Positions 36,212 through 48,600 of a stretch of DNA of 64,000 bases are shown here, piece after piece. Location: NCBI GenBank assembly GCA_035582835.1, contig JAYKAV010003087.1:138010-202009 (forward strand), in the 5' to 3' direction. The DNA is from Phoebastria nigripes (Eukaryota; Chordata; Aves; Procellariiformes; Diomedeidae). The notes below the pieces were generated by a model. It had not been told where the DNA came from. It worked only from the letters and a program-made list of their open reading frames with translations, and did no database searches. The translations under genes were made by a program, and so were the position numbers. Position 1 is the stretch's first letter. Each line of letters begins with the position of its first letter.

Positions 36212-36317
36212 CCTCCCCGCGCACGCGCGCTCCCGCCCGGGGGGAGGCGCCGCGCGCGCTGGAGAGGTGGGGGTAACATTTATCCGCTCCCCCGCGGCAG
36301 AAACGGTCGCTGGGAGC

Positions 36318-36323
36318 CACGTG
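36318..36323 (+). promoter_or_regulatory. CACGTG E-box
   Basis: CCACGTGAC, a palindromic E-box with flanks that suit USF/TFE-type bHLH-ZIP factors, lies about 107 bp upstream of the UFSP2 start codon in the shared promoter. Function is inferred from the motif. Confidence 0.4.
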
Positions 36324-36576
36324 ACGGCGGGTACCCCCTCCTCCCCCGCCCGTACACCCGCGCGGCGGTGCTGCGCAGCCGCGATCGCCTGGGCCGTACC
36401 AATGCAGGGAGCCGGGGGGTGGGGCGGGGCGGGGCGGGGATAGGCGAGACTTGCCCGCTCTGCCTTTGGACTTTCCCGCCTCCTGGGCAACCGGCACCAA
36501 CAGAGGGCGGGCGGCGGCCNCGGGCGCTCCCCGCCGCCGTACCGCCTCCCGCGCCTGGCGGCGGCGGTCTCATGCG

Positions 36577-36693
36577 AGTGGGGTACCGGCTCCGGCAAGT
36601 AGGTGCCGCGGTGCCGCTCGGTTCTGTCTTGATTCACCGGCCTTCCATACCCTGCGGTGCTGCCGCACTTACCGGTGGGCCGGCGCACTGCGG
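36577..36693 (-). repeat. Inverted repeat copy B (partner at 34324-34440)
   Basis: This is the CpG-rich partner of copy A, read on the opposite strand. It overlaps the probable first, non-coding exon of CFAP96. Most CG dinucleotides are retained here, which fits its place in a CpG island. Confidence 0.75.
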
Positions 36694-38506
36694 TGCGGTG
36701 CGTAGAGGTGAGCTTTCTGTAGCTTGGGCAGCCAACCACAGCTGTACTTAATCCGGTTTATCAGCGCTCTGTGGCAAAATACTGGTATTTCCTCACCTTT
36801 CCTACAAATTCCTCGGGAGACGCTGCAGAACCGTGCCTGCCCGCCTGCTGCCGCGCAGTACTGCTGCTTCAAGGCCAGGCTCGTCCACCGCGTTACGTCT
36901 CCTCAGTCGCATCGAACTGCTGAGGTCCAAAAGTCCTTCCCATTCATCCCTTGATCAACGATCTTTGCTTTACACTGTAGAATTTAATTCCAGGTCTATT
37001 TATTTTCGATAAATTATTCCTATCCCCCTCATCAATAATGCCAACTAGCTTCCTAACAGCAAACCCTTAAGTTTGTTTCCAAGGGTCAGTTTTCTGTCAT
37101 CTCTTCTTTCAGTGCTATTTGTTGTCGCCTGCCCTTTGGTTCCTTACCCAATGTCTAGATCTACCAATAATCAAAGAACAGTACTGAGTTTACCTGATGA
37201 AGCGATGGTGCGTTTTACACTGCGTGAACCTCCACATGTTGCAAAAGAAAATTGCTTCAAATTTTTTAAAACTTCTGCATGCTGTCCATCCTGTGTGCTG
37301 AGCATAAGCAAAATGTGGCTAGCCCTTCCGTTGTACACAGTGTTCCAGCATATTATTTTTTATAATACAATATATAAAANCTATATTATTACATATACTT
37401 CCACTGCTGTGCTGCTGCTGCTTTTCTGCTCTGCACCCATATGCCAGATACAGCTAATGTGTGATATTAATCTCTCAGAGTTTTCTGCTGCCTGAGTTAT
37501 TTTCATTCCTATCTTCCATCTTGCCTTTGCCCCCGTAGTTAATACAAACATGGGACTTGATCTACATTGTCTTTAATCTGTGTTCCACCCTAATGTCTTC
37601 CCTGCTCTCTTTCGAGCTGTATGAACACAGATAATTCAGCTGTTTGTTTGCATATCCTTGATTTTTTTGATAATTCTTGTATTTCATGACTTTCAAGAAA
37701 TAGCTTTCCTAACATATTAACCAATTTCTTCTACCTTAATTTCCATTCCTAATGAACTTACCATATATTGTTATCTTCTTCCGCAAGGCAGTTCTTCCTC
37801 TAGCTGATTCTGATTCCCATCTCTACTAGTTTTCACTCTGGGAATCAGATCCCTGGTAATCCTAGCGCTAAGCCTGCGCTCTATTCAGGCCCTTGAGTTC
37901 CTTACACTTGTTGACTGGGCATTTTCCCTAGTTCTGTCAGGCTCCAATGAGGGTGATGATGAGGAAAAACTAACATTTACTGTAAGTCATTTGCATTAAA
38001 ACCAAGAAGAAATTGGAGATATTTACCATGACCAGGTCTTGGATGAGTTAGAGGGCTTCCAAAATTCCACTTTTATGTTTTACCCCAGATCTGTCCACAC
38101 ACTGACCTTCTATACTATTATTAGAAAGTGACTGAAAACGATTGCTAGAGATAACCCACAAGATGAAGGAGGCTGCTCAGCATGTTTTATTACTAGCTGT
38201 TAATGCCACCAAAACCTCTCATCTTAGTATTNTGAAGATACCTGTTGTAAATTTTGACCCAAACTATGTAAATTCAGTAAGAGTTGCACCAGTTGTATTA
38301 CAAATGTATTTGATTTTCTCTCTCCACTCATGTTTTGAATTTGTTTAACAGAGATGTAATGGTGTCTACATCCCACGTAGTCCATTTGTCCTGTAAGCAC
38401 CAAAGCTGTCAATCATATTGTAGATTGCTTTCTTCAGATTACACTTATTGCTCACATTTTTAACCAAAACTTCTTGCATTTTAATTAAATAAACTTTTTG
38501 TTTACA

Positions 38507-41500
38507 GGTGTGGACTGCTTATAGACTTTTGCAGTAGAACAAATAAACAAGGATACTTCAACCCTTTTAGTGCAGTGCACTGTCACACAGATCCAGCCAT
38601 GCCTGCGGAAGGGAAAAGTGATATGGAGAGGATTGGCCTCTTCAGTGAAATGGGTTATGTTACNATTGGAGATAAATATGTATCACATTATATGCGTAAG
38701 TACATTTAATTTTAATCACTATTTAGTGATAGGGACCACCTCTAGTATCCATCTACTTTCAGAATCACTATTTTCTAATGTTTGGGGGGGGGGCGGGGGG
38801 TGTTAGAGGAAACTGCTTTTTCATGCATATTCTTTGCTCCGGTCTGTATTATTAAGAGAAAGGCTTGATATGTTGGAATGAATATATCGAAGAAAGGAAA
38901 AATCCAGTAAAACTGAAAAATGTGTATGCATAATAGACTGATAAAATCTTTTAGTGTATACATTTCTTTTTAATATTAATTATCTGCAAGTTACCAGTGT
39001 TTTCCTGCTTTTGTGAAAAACAATAGTGTTTTTTGTGTGCTCTTTCAGCAGGTTTTCTGTTATTGACAATTACATTGTCATTATTTTTAAATTAGCGTTG
39101 CAATTTTTTTTCTGATCTGATCTGACTCACGTGTGTGAGATTCCCCGTCCTGACTTTTTAAAGAATATTCTCCTTTTCTTGTTGTTTAATGGGAATACTC
39201 ATTGAGAAAGGTAATTTTTGTAATTAGTAAGGTTACAGAGGTTAACCCTCAGTAGCTGCTTTGAAGTGATAATGCAAAATAATCCTGGCTTCTCAATACA
39301 GACATTTCTGCTGTGTTGTTGTGTCAGTGACGAACATGTCCACCAGCACCCCAGCTGATACACTTCTACCACACCGAGCTGCTGCGGATTCAAAACCCAA
39401 CTGGAGGCACTTAAGCTATTCTACCTGGTCTGTAATCAGTAGGAGAGAGAGACGCTCCTCTGAAGTATTACTCGTAGTATATAAACAGGCATCAGTTCTA
39501 GCTCTGAATTGTAGTCTGGAGTAACCAATCTCTCTCCGTTGCCTGTAAAGCAAGTGCAGGGGTTAGAAAACTAAAACTAGGTGCTGTGAATACCTTCTCA
39601 TAGCATTGTCTTTCAGACACAGCCATTTACATGCATGATTTACAAGTTAAATGCTCTGTAGTACATTCTTTGGGCCACCCAGATCCAGAGCTTAGTTTTT
39701 TAACGTAGGCTAAGAGAAGCACTAACATCGAACAGTTATTTACAGTGCTTACTTTTTTAAAGGCCCTTTTAACGAAGCTGCGAACAAGAACAGACAGATG
39801 TTACCTGGGGGGACCAAAACATTGTCAGCTCTGCAGGCAGGTTATTTTGAGCCTCAGTTTGTGAGGATTTTCGATGGTGAAGCCTACTCAAACCCTGTTC
39901 AGCTAAGGAGACGCTATAGATTGGCAGAATCAAAGAAAAATTTGGGCAAAGCTTTCCTTCCCAGTAACGGAGACAAATTGCCGTAAGTGTTGTGAAAATG
40001 TTTTAAATTGACCTTTTTTCTTTTCTGTACGCTAAAGATGATTTTCACAGATTATTTCTTATAAAACCTGTAATGAGAGTACAATATTGTTGTTTTATAC
40101 AATGTAGTGCTAGTCAGGACTGAGCAAAGAATTTTGAGCAGCAACACAGGGAAGGCTGAACACAGGTAGAAATCAGGTCTTGATGCTTGCTCTTAACTAC
40201 TGTTTTTTGCTGTAAACAGTTTTCTTACCCTTTAGCTTTTTGTTTTCGATGCAAATGAAGATGGCTATGGGGAAAGAGTGTGGATAATTAACAAATGAAT
40301 ATTTCATTTTAATTTAGGAGGAAATCTGTTGGAACTTGTCAGATACAATATCTTCTCCTTCCCATTTGTGAGCCTCCCAAAATAGAGATGGCATATATAT
40401 TGCATAAACGGTAGGAAAAGGGGCCATTATCCAGGTGCAACATTTTCCTCTCAGCGAATCCATGTCCATTACCTTTGTGCTAGAAAAAATACCAATTATC
40501 CTATAGGATGATCAGAAAATGTTACAGAGTTGAGGAATATATGAAGAATATTAAAATAAATGCAACTTTGCTATTTGCACAACATTAATTGCGTGACAAA
40601 ATGACACCAATGCAATTGGTGTCATATAACTATTATTATTCACATGTAAAAAACAGATAGAGCCTGGTTACTCATTTATAACTATACAATCTTCTTTTGT
40701 TCTTGTTGCTGCAGTAAGAGACAGGAGGATTCAGTCTGTGTACGGGGCCTAGTTCTTACAGTCTCATGGTTATATTTAGTCATATCTTTCTGCAGCTTTG
40801 CTTTTGGAAAGTTTGGAGAGTAACCTCTTTTTTATTTTTTATATATATATTTTAGGATGCAAGGATTAGCTATGTTCTAGCTTTTAATAGGAATGTAAGG
40901 CATGGTGTGTAGGCTTTCTGTTGGATATATGTGTGCTATTTCTGATGGGACGGACAATGTGTGAGCCCCATGTTCAAAACTTTCTTTCAACTACAACTTG
41001 ACTTTATAGCAACCAAATTATTTATAAGGGTTTAACTGTTAGAAACACCTAGGCACTGATTTCAAATCCATGTCAGTCAGTGAGAGTTCTGTTCACTTAC
41101 TTTCTGGGTTCTGAGTCCAACAGTGGGAGTCTTGCTTACAATGAAGACCTGCTAATGTGCTCTCTTCCATGTACTGCCTCCACAAATGCACTTGTTGGCT
41201 GTAGGTGCAGCAGCTCGTGCTCTTATTCTTGTTGTAAGACTTTTGAATTCTTCTAGACATGAACTATAGGACAGGTTCTTTATTGCCTTTATTCTCCCCT
41301 AAATCTGTACTGGCAGAGTAGTACAAAGCAGAGGCTGGGAAAGTGGTTAGGTTGTCTTTTAATGGAATCCTGAAGCAATTATGGAGAGTGATTATACATT
41401 TCTTATATCCAAAACTGACTCCCATTGTAACTAAGGAACTAGTGCAGAGTTCTGTTGCTGTTCATTGAGTTGTTATTCTTGGCTGCCTGAATGATAAGCA

Positions 41501-44500
41501 GCTCTTGGGAATCTTTCCTTCACATTGGAGCCACATTTGTTGTTGGCTGCAAATGGAAAGGTTGCAAAGATGTCATATTCTGAAGATGTGACTGAAGCCC
41601 GGGCCTTTCTTTTCTTCATATGTCTGTTCTCTGTTATTTTGTTACTGGCATATAAAAAGCCTACACACAGAAGTGACATTTAAAGAATATGAAATAAAGC
41701 ACTTANGAGCTAGGAAACACCAAGATAAAGGTTGTCTGTGCACTGGCAGTTTGCCCATTTTTTTCTATATATGGGTTTATGAAATCCCTAAATAAAGGGA
41801 GGGTAATGAACAGGCAGGTTAGCGTTCTGTGCAAAGATGACAAATGTTATCTTGGCATCCTAATCCTGTCAGTATTCATTAATGGCCCTTTTAAGTAGGA
41901 ACTCATTGAGACACTTTACTCTCTCCCCACAATAATCGCAGACAGTACAAGCAAAGCAGATTACCTTGGCTATCTGGAGTAGTTAACAGATCTCATACAG
42001 TAGCCCCTGTTTATATTTTCTGTTCTGTTCTGGGGTTTTGGGGTGTGGGGACAGAGGGTTGGTTGTTTGGGGTTTTTTTGGACCGTTGTAGCTGCAGCTT
42101 AGTGGACCAAATTGCCATTCAGCTATTTCATTAGTTTGTTTCGGTCCTTTTCTCCTTTAGCAGCTGTATGATCATGTACTTTGAGAGCATGTCATACACT
42201 TGTCAGCAAATACTGATTTTCAAGTTGGTCTTTAAAAAACAGTCTTTGTGAATTCCTGCAGCTTTGTAGGCAGAGGTATTTCTCCTAAATGAGCTGTGCC
42301 TCCTTTTACTTTCCTTTTGTGACAAGACAGAAAGTTAACTAGTCCTAACATCTCCCAGAAAAAACACCTTTCAGACAGGTACCCCACGTTGCCTGCCACA
42401 CCATTATCAACACTAACTTACTGTTCACTATAAGCTTGTGGGAAAGACTGTCCTCTTGTCATCAAGCATCAAGGCTGTTTAACCTATTCCTCTGGGTCTC
42501 CGTGAATCTGTCTCTGCCAGTGTTACTTCACTTTGTTGGCACAAAATTAAAACAACCTCTATTAAGCATATTTATATTATTAAGATACCTTAAAACTTCA
42601 TCTCTGCCGCCATCTTGTTTCTGTTTTTTCCATAACACTGTGCATGGAATTGCTGTAGTAGTAGATCCATGAACAGTGGATCTGATCTGGTTTTATATTT
42701 AACTGTTGAGATGTATATATTGTTTGGGTTTTCTATTTACTGTCATTTTAGCACACTAGCTATGGAAAGCCTGAAATATTTGCAAAACATTAATTAATGT
42801 GTTCATTTGCTATTTTTAGATGTGGACTTGGCAGCTATTATGGAACCATAGGAGGTTCGTATGCATACTTTAGTCCACAACTGAAAGCCAAAGAAAGATA
42901 CATTCCTCCTGGAAAGAATTTTTATACTAATCCAGGAAAGAAAGGAACTGGATATGGGTAACTTCACAATATTGCTTCTTGCAGAGTATTTTATTAGAAG
43001 TTTCTTGAGTTTTTAACTCCTAAGTAATTAATTTCGTTTTTACAGTTATGCAAACCTTACCATAGGTGAACAATATCCTCATGAACCTGATGGGTATGAA
43101 GTGGAAAGAATAAATGCAAAGGTAAAAATATTTGTCTTTATTATGTATTAGTTTTATGATTACTTATTACAATTTACATGAACTTTTTGTCCCCTGTGGT
43201 GTTTCCTTTAGCTTGAAATCACTAATGTTTATTTACAAAGTGGAAGAAGGAAAACAAATTAATGACCATCCTGTATAAAAAAGATTTAGGTATTGTTCAT
43301 TTATTAGTTTTTGTTTGAGACATCTGGCAGTATCCCACACAAGTTCTACCATTCAGGATTTGACCTTAATTTTTTATTTGGAGACCTTAAGCTATAATGC
43401 AATAATGACCAAACAATGCCAACAGCAAGAACAATAATACTTCTATGTTGTTGTCAGAAGAATGGGACCTCATTATCCTAGATGCTATATAAAAAAAACC
43501 TGTTCCTTTTTTCATATAAGTTCATACATCTAAGAAAACTCATAAATTTGCTTGCACTGATTGATTTTAGTTATCCTGCATATTTTCATCATATGTAGTG
43601 AAAAATGGCAGCAGGAGGACATTTTTTGGTCTAGGGTAAGATTAGAAGAAACAATTCAGCTACCTGCAGTTGAGACAAATTCAGAGTCGAAACTAAGCAT
43701 CCAGTGCAGAAAATGAGAAGAACAGAGAAAAGAGGGAGGCAGGATTGTTTCCACTGGATAGAAAAAAGGGAATTTGCTCTGAGACATTAGCATGAATTAC
43801 CAGGTGATACTGTATTACTGATGGTACATTTTATGCTTGTCTTTTAATTGTTCGTAATGTTTTAACCTATTTTATTTTAAAATGGAATCTGGGAAGAATA
43901 GTCAACATCTCCCATGGTATAAAGAACCAATTCCTAGAGAAGCTCAGCTTAGTAAGGTGCTCAGAATCTGTGAAACGTAGTGGCCAGGGTTCACAAGTAT
44001 GAGCAGCTGGGATGCATACAGGCAGAATTTTCAAGCGTGTATGTATGCATGTATGCCCAAGATACAGGTATACAATACTGTTAGACACATCTTAAATGCA
44101 CAGTGCTTTTCCTGAAATTTTCCTACCATACTTTCATAGTGATTGTTGTGCTTCCTGGTCAGTGAATCTATATTCCATTATACATGGTGGGTATATAAAA
44201 TACCTCGATCATCAAACAAGAGCAAAGAAAGTTAGAGTGAACATTCTCCAAGACTAAATTTAAATGCTTTCCATTTTTCTCTCAGAATAACATACAGTAA
44301 AAATCCTCAAGATTGTTTCTTTCAAAGTATTTGTTTTACAGAAAGTGCAAGAGGAACATAAACAGTTGGTTAAAGGAGGGCCTTTCAAGTTAAATCTATA
44401 TCCCCAGGAGTATTTTGACATAAATCCCTATTTTAATGACAAACCTTTGCCACCTGTGAAGAAACCACCTCCAGAGAAGCTCATTGCACTACCTTTCAAA

Positions 44501-45580
44501 CCAAGTTCTCCTGCTAAAAAGGTTAGTTTATCTTATAGCTACTGGAGACAAAAGATAAATATTCAGATATTTCCTGTTAAAAGCTTTGCTTACAGTACAT
44601 AAGATAGAAATAAATGTTTGGTTTTGCTATTCATTTCTTATTTTCTTACAAAAGATATTATTCCCTTGTCCTGGTTTCGGCTGGGATAGAGTTAATTTTC
44701 NTCCTAGTAGCTGGTATAGTGCTGTGTTTTGGATTTAGTATGAGAATAATGTTGATAACACACTAATGTTTTAGTTGTTGCTAAGTAGTGCTTACACTAG
44801 TCAGGGACTTTTCAGCTTCCCATGCTCTGCCAGGTTGTCATGATTTAACCCTGGCAGCACCTAAACACCACACAGCCGCTCGCTCACCCCCCTGCTCCGG
44901 TGGGTTGCGGGAGAGAATCGGGAGGGCACGAGTAGGAAAACTCGCGGGTTGAGATAAAAACAGTTTAATAATTGAAATAAAACAAAGTAGAACAGTAATA
45001 GTAACAGTGATAACAACAGCAACAACAACAATATACAAAGCAGGCGATGCACAATGCTCACCACCCGCCGAACCGAACNAGAGCCCGGGACCCCGGGNGC
45101 CCCCCCCACACCCTTAGTTTTTATACTGAGCATGACATTGCATGGTATGGAATACCCCATTGGCCAGCTGGGTCAAACACCCCGGCTATGCTCCCCCCGC
45201 CAGCTTCCCATGCACCTGGCAGGGCATGGGAGGCCGAAAAGTGCCCGGTGCAAGTACCACCCAGCAACACCCATCAATGGGCTATCAACGCTCCTATTAT
45301 ACCAAACCCAAAACACAGCACACCCCCTCCAGCTACTGGGAAGAAAGTTAACTCTGTCCCAGCCGGAACCAGGACACAGGTGCACAAGAAACTGGGAGGG
45401 AGCATAGCCAGGACAGCTAACCCAACTGACCAACGGGGTATACCATACCATATGACATCATGCTCAGTATATAAACTGGGGGAGTTGGTTGGGGGGCAGC
45501 GATTGCTGCTCAGGGACTGGCTGGGCATCAGTTGGCAGGTGGTGAGCAATTGTGTTATGCATCACTCAGTTTGTATATTC

Positions 45581-45625
<45 letters not shown>

Positions 45626-48600
45626 TTTCCCTTCCGTTTCTGTTTTCTTAAACTGTCTTTATCTCAATCCACGAATTTTACTTTTTTTTTGGATTCTCTC
45701 CCCCATCCTACTGAGGGGGAAGTGAGCAAGCGGCTGTGTGGTGTTTGCCTGCCTGCCAGGTTAAACCGCAACATCCCTTTACTTTTTTTTCAATTTACAA
45801 AGCAATGAAATCTTGTTTGACCCAACAACAACTGCTAACCAGTTTCAAGTAACCTAAAAAGTGTTTCTCTTTAAAATCTGCATAGCGCTGTTAACATACA
45901 GTTAATTGACTGCATACACCACAAAAAGATACAAAGCAGAAGGTTATGCAATAAATGACAGTAAGACTAGATTACTGTAGCAAAATGAAATGGTCTCCTA
46001 TTTTGGACTCTGTCAGTCACTCGTATAATTTCTGATCCTGCTAATTACTCTCAGCCTATATAGACAAACATCTAAAAGATAATTCCTAGAAGTGTCATGG
46101 GAATGGATAGCTGGAAGGAGCAGAAAAACTCAGGTTAGTCCCTCTGCTCAGGGAAGGGCTGAAGAATAAACTCAGGAGTTATCTGTTGCTTGTCCATCAG
46201 CAGACACAAATTTGGAGCCTGCTTTAAAATTTGCCAACTCTTCAGTAGTTAGGAGAAAAGGAGGAAAAGGATGGGAATAAATATACATGGAAGGGCTTAG
46301 AGGGCATAAGAAATAAAGCCTGGAGTTAGTATGAAGGATATATAGGAACACAGCTCATTAGTTCCAGTTGCTTAGTGTCATTATTTCTTAAAAACTAAAT
46401 GGATATTTTTCCATTCCATAAAGCATTCCATCTTGATACATTTTTTTAAGATGAGATACTAGATTTATGCCATTCACCTTAGGCTAAACCTTAATTTCAC
46501 TTTGAAATGGGTTTAAGATGCATAAATATCTCTCTCTTAAATGACTCCAGATACCTAATACAGTAACACCCCTTAATCTGTCACTTTTCAGCTCTTAGTT
46601 TTGGAGTTCCATTGTCAGTCATTTAATACTGTGCTCTGCTAACCACTGTTTTCCTACTATTATGTCCTTCACCCTTGGCTTATTTGACTGACATTGATTC
46701 ATCTGGGGAAGATGATGATAGCAGGGACAATAAAACTATTCAGAAAGAGATAGCAAAAATGCTTACACACAAATAATTGTGTTGGGTGTTTGGCCTCATA
46801 GATGAGGCAGCTGAGATCTTTCAGAATGGAAATCTGTTCAGAAAACTTGGCTGCTAGAAAGTCAGCACCTGTCTGGCTGACAATGCTGGTGATCCTGCTC
46901 CAGGCTTCCCATCGTTCACACCATGCTTTCCCCCTATATTTAAATTATGTGTACTTCCCAAGCTACTGCACACTTTCCCTCTCTGCTATATAAATTTTAA
47001 TGGGAAAAATTGCTTTGTTGTTGATTGAATCGCTTACTGCTGCACTTTTCAGGAATGCAGCCTCAGCAGACTGTGGGGTTTAGCTGTACTAGGGGATTGC
47101 AAAGAATTAATCAGGTCTCTGCATGTTTTTAACTAAAATTTGCCACTCTTGTAGTACTAGTGGACATAACGTTTGAGGAAAAGCCAATGCTGTATTCAAT
47201 CCTATATGTCAGAAAGCATATTGATAATAATGCCCAAGCCCTGCTGTATGTAACAATCCCTACACCGGTACTGGACATGGAGGTATACTAGTAAACTAAT
47301 AGTGACATAGNAATTCCCTTCTTTTGCCACAACATAGCTAATTTAGTGAGTTATGTTTTTACTTTTTCTGTCACGTTTTTAAGATCCTTTCCTCAAAATC
47401 CAGCCTTATGAAAGAACATTTAAAACTAAGAATTCATCAGAATAAAGACTAAAATTTTCCTTAAAGTTTCCATTGCAAATTTAAGGAATTTTTGTTTTTT
47501 ATATAATATGATGCAGTCTGTTATTCAGTATTCTTACTTGCTTTTGCATGAAAAATATTTTCATTAACTCAATTGTATTGTAGATTGGCACTTTGAAAAG
47601 TTCTTTTTTTTTCAGTCAGGGGGCATGAAAGGAGGCACATTTGATCCTTACCCAAGCTATTCCACTGACCCTTATGTAACTAAAAAATCTAAGGCTGTCA
47701 CAACTAATAAAGAACGACAGATTTTTCATCCTCCTCCTGGACCAAAAAGCAGACCTGTTAGAAGCATAATAACTTTAAATGTCACAAGGTAAGCTCCTTT
47801 AATTTGAGTTCATGTTTCATGTATGCTGTCATTAGCACAGCTGTTTATTACTGCCTAAAATAATTGAATAAGTGAAGGAACAAATTATTAACAAAAGGAT
47901 AAGAAATGTATAAGGAACTTGGCTTTCAAAATGTATTCCTACTCTCTTCTGTAAATTCAGGTTACTTTATAAGGCTATATGTATCATAGAGACCTTCAGA
48001 ATCATACTATACAGATGTCACTGAAAAATTATTATTTTTTATTCTTTTCTGACTTGATAAATGTAAAAAGACCAGGAATGTTCCTGTTAAAAACAAAATC
48101 TGTTTTTGTTTTCCCTTGTGTTTATGGAATAAAATTGGCTCCCTCTGCTGTCAAACATAGTATTAGGTAATCTAAGCCTGTGAAGCTTTTGAAATGATGG
48201 CACTCAAATTGGATTCCTAACTACAAACACGTCACTGTGCAATGTTAGAAGAGATTTATAGTACACAGTGTCTGTATATAGGTAGATAAGCACATAATTC
48301 TTTACTTTTTTATCTTACTAAGCTATAACCCTTATATTTAAACAAATTTATTTTCTGGTTTTCGCTCTGTTGTAATTCAAGCAGAAAATCAAGACTTTGT
48401 TCTTCAGAGTTATTTAGAGAAATCACTTTCAAATGCAGACTTCTAAGATTGCATGTAGAAGAGTTAAGCATATTATTTTGCATACTCCATGAGTAACATG
48501 AAATATTTTAGAAATACATGATTAAAATTTGAAAAACTGTCTTAAAGGAATCTGCTTCACATTTGTGATTTGTCTTTCACATATCATATATGAAGTCTAA

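Larger units (their letters stand above)
35690..36720. promoter_or_regulatory. Bidirectional CpG-island promoter of UFSP2 and CFAP96
   Basis: A 1-kb CpG-dense region contains UFSP2 exon 1 (start codon 36211-36209, minus strand) and, on the + strand, a good donor GTAGAG|GTGAGC after 36707 that would end a non-coding first exon of CFAP96. About 500 bp separate the two. Between them are a CACGTGAC E-box (CACGTG 36318-36323) and a CCAAT box (36399-36403). A half X-box GGCAAC lies near 36486. Confidence 0.75.
44667..45773 (+). mobile_element. Older solo LTR of an avian ERVL-like family, split by a second LTR
   Basis: The LTR starts TGTCCTGGTTTCGGCTGGG at 44667 and ends TTAAACCGCAACA at 45773, with a 5-bp target-site duplication TCCCT at 44662-44666 and 45774-45778. 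Without the insertion it is about 561 bp. It has a TATA-like CAGTATATAAACT near 45466 and an ATT microsatellite (45581-45626). No gag, pol or env is present, so it is a solo LTR formed by recombination between proviral ends. The 5-bp duplication fits an ERVL-type element; the family name is inferred. It lies about 145 bp past CFAP96 exon 5, in sense orientation. Confidence 0.9.

Noticed and set aside
35453..36739. 428-residue minus-strand open frame
   Set aside because: It runs through the UFSP2 CpG island and exon 1 into intron 1. It is Pro/Arg/Gly-rich with no domain, and length is expected from high G+C. The true UFSP2 exon 1 uses only 42 bp of it.
37073..37495. 140-residue + strand open frame in CFAP96 intron 1
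   Set aside because: Hydrophobic, T-rich translation with no splice context or family match.
45047..45808. 253-residue + strand open frame
   Set aside because: It crosses the junction of two nested LTRs and a microsatellite and encodes nothing recognisable as viral or host protein.
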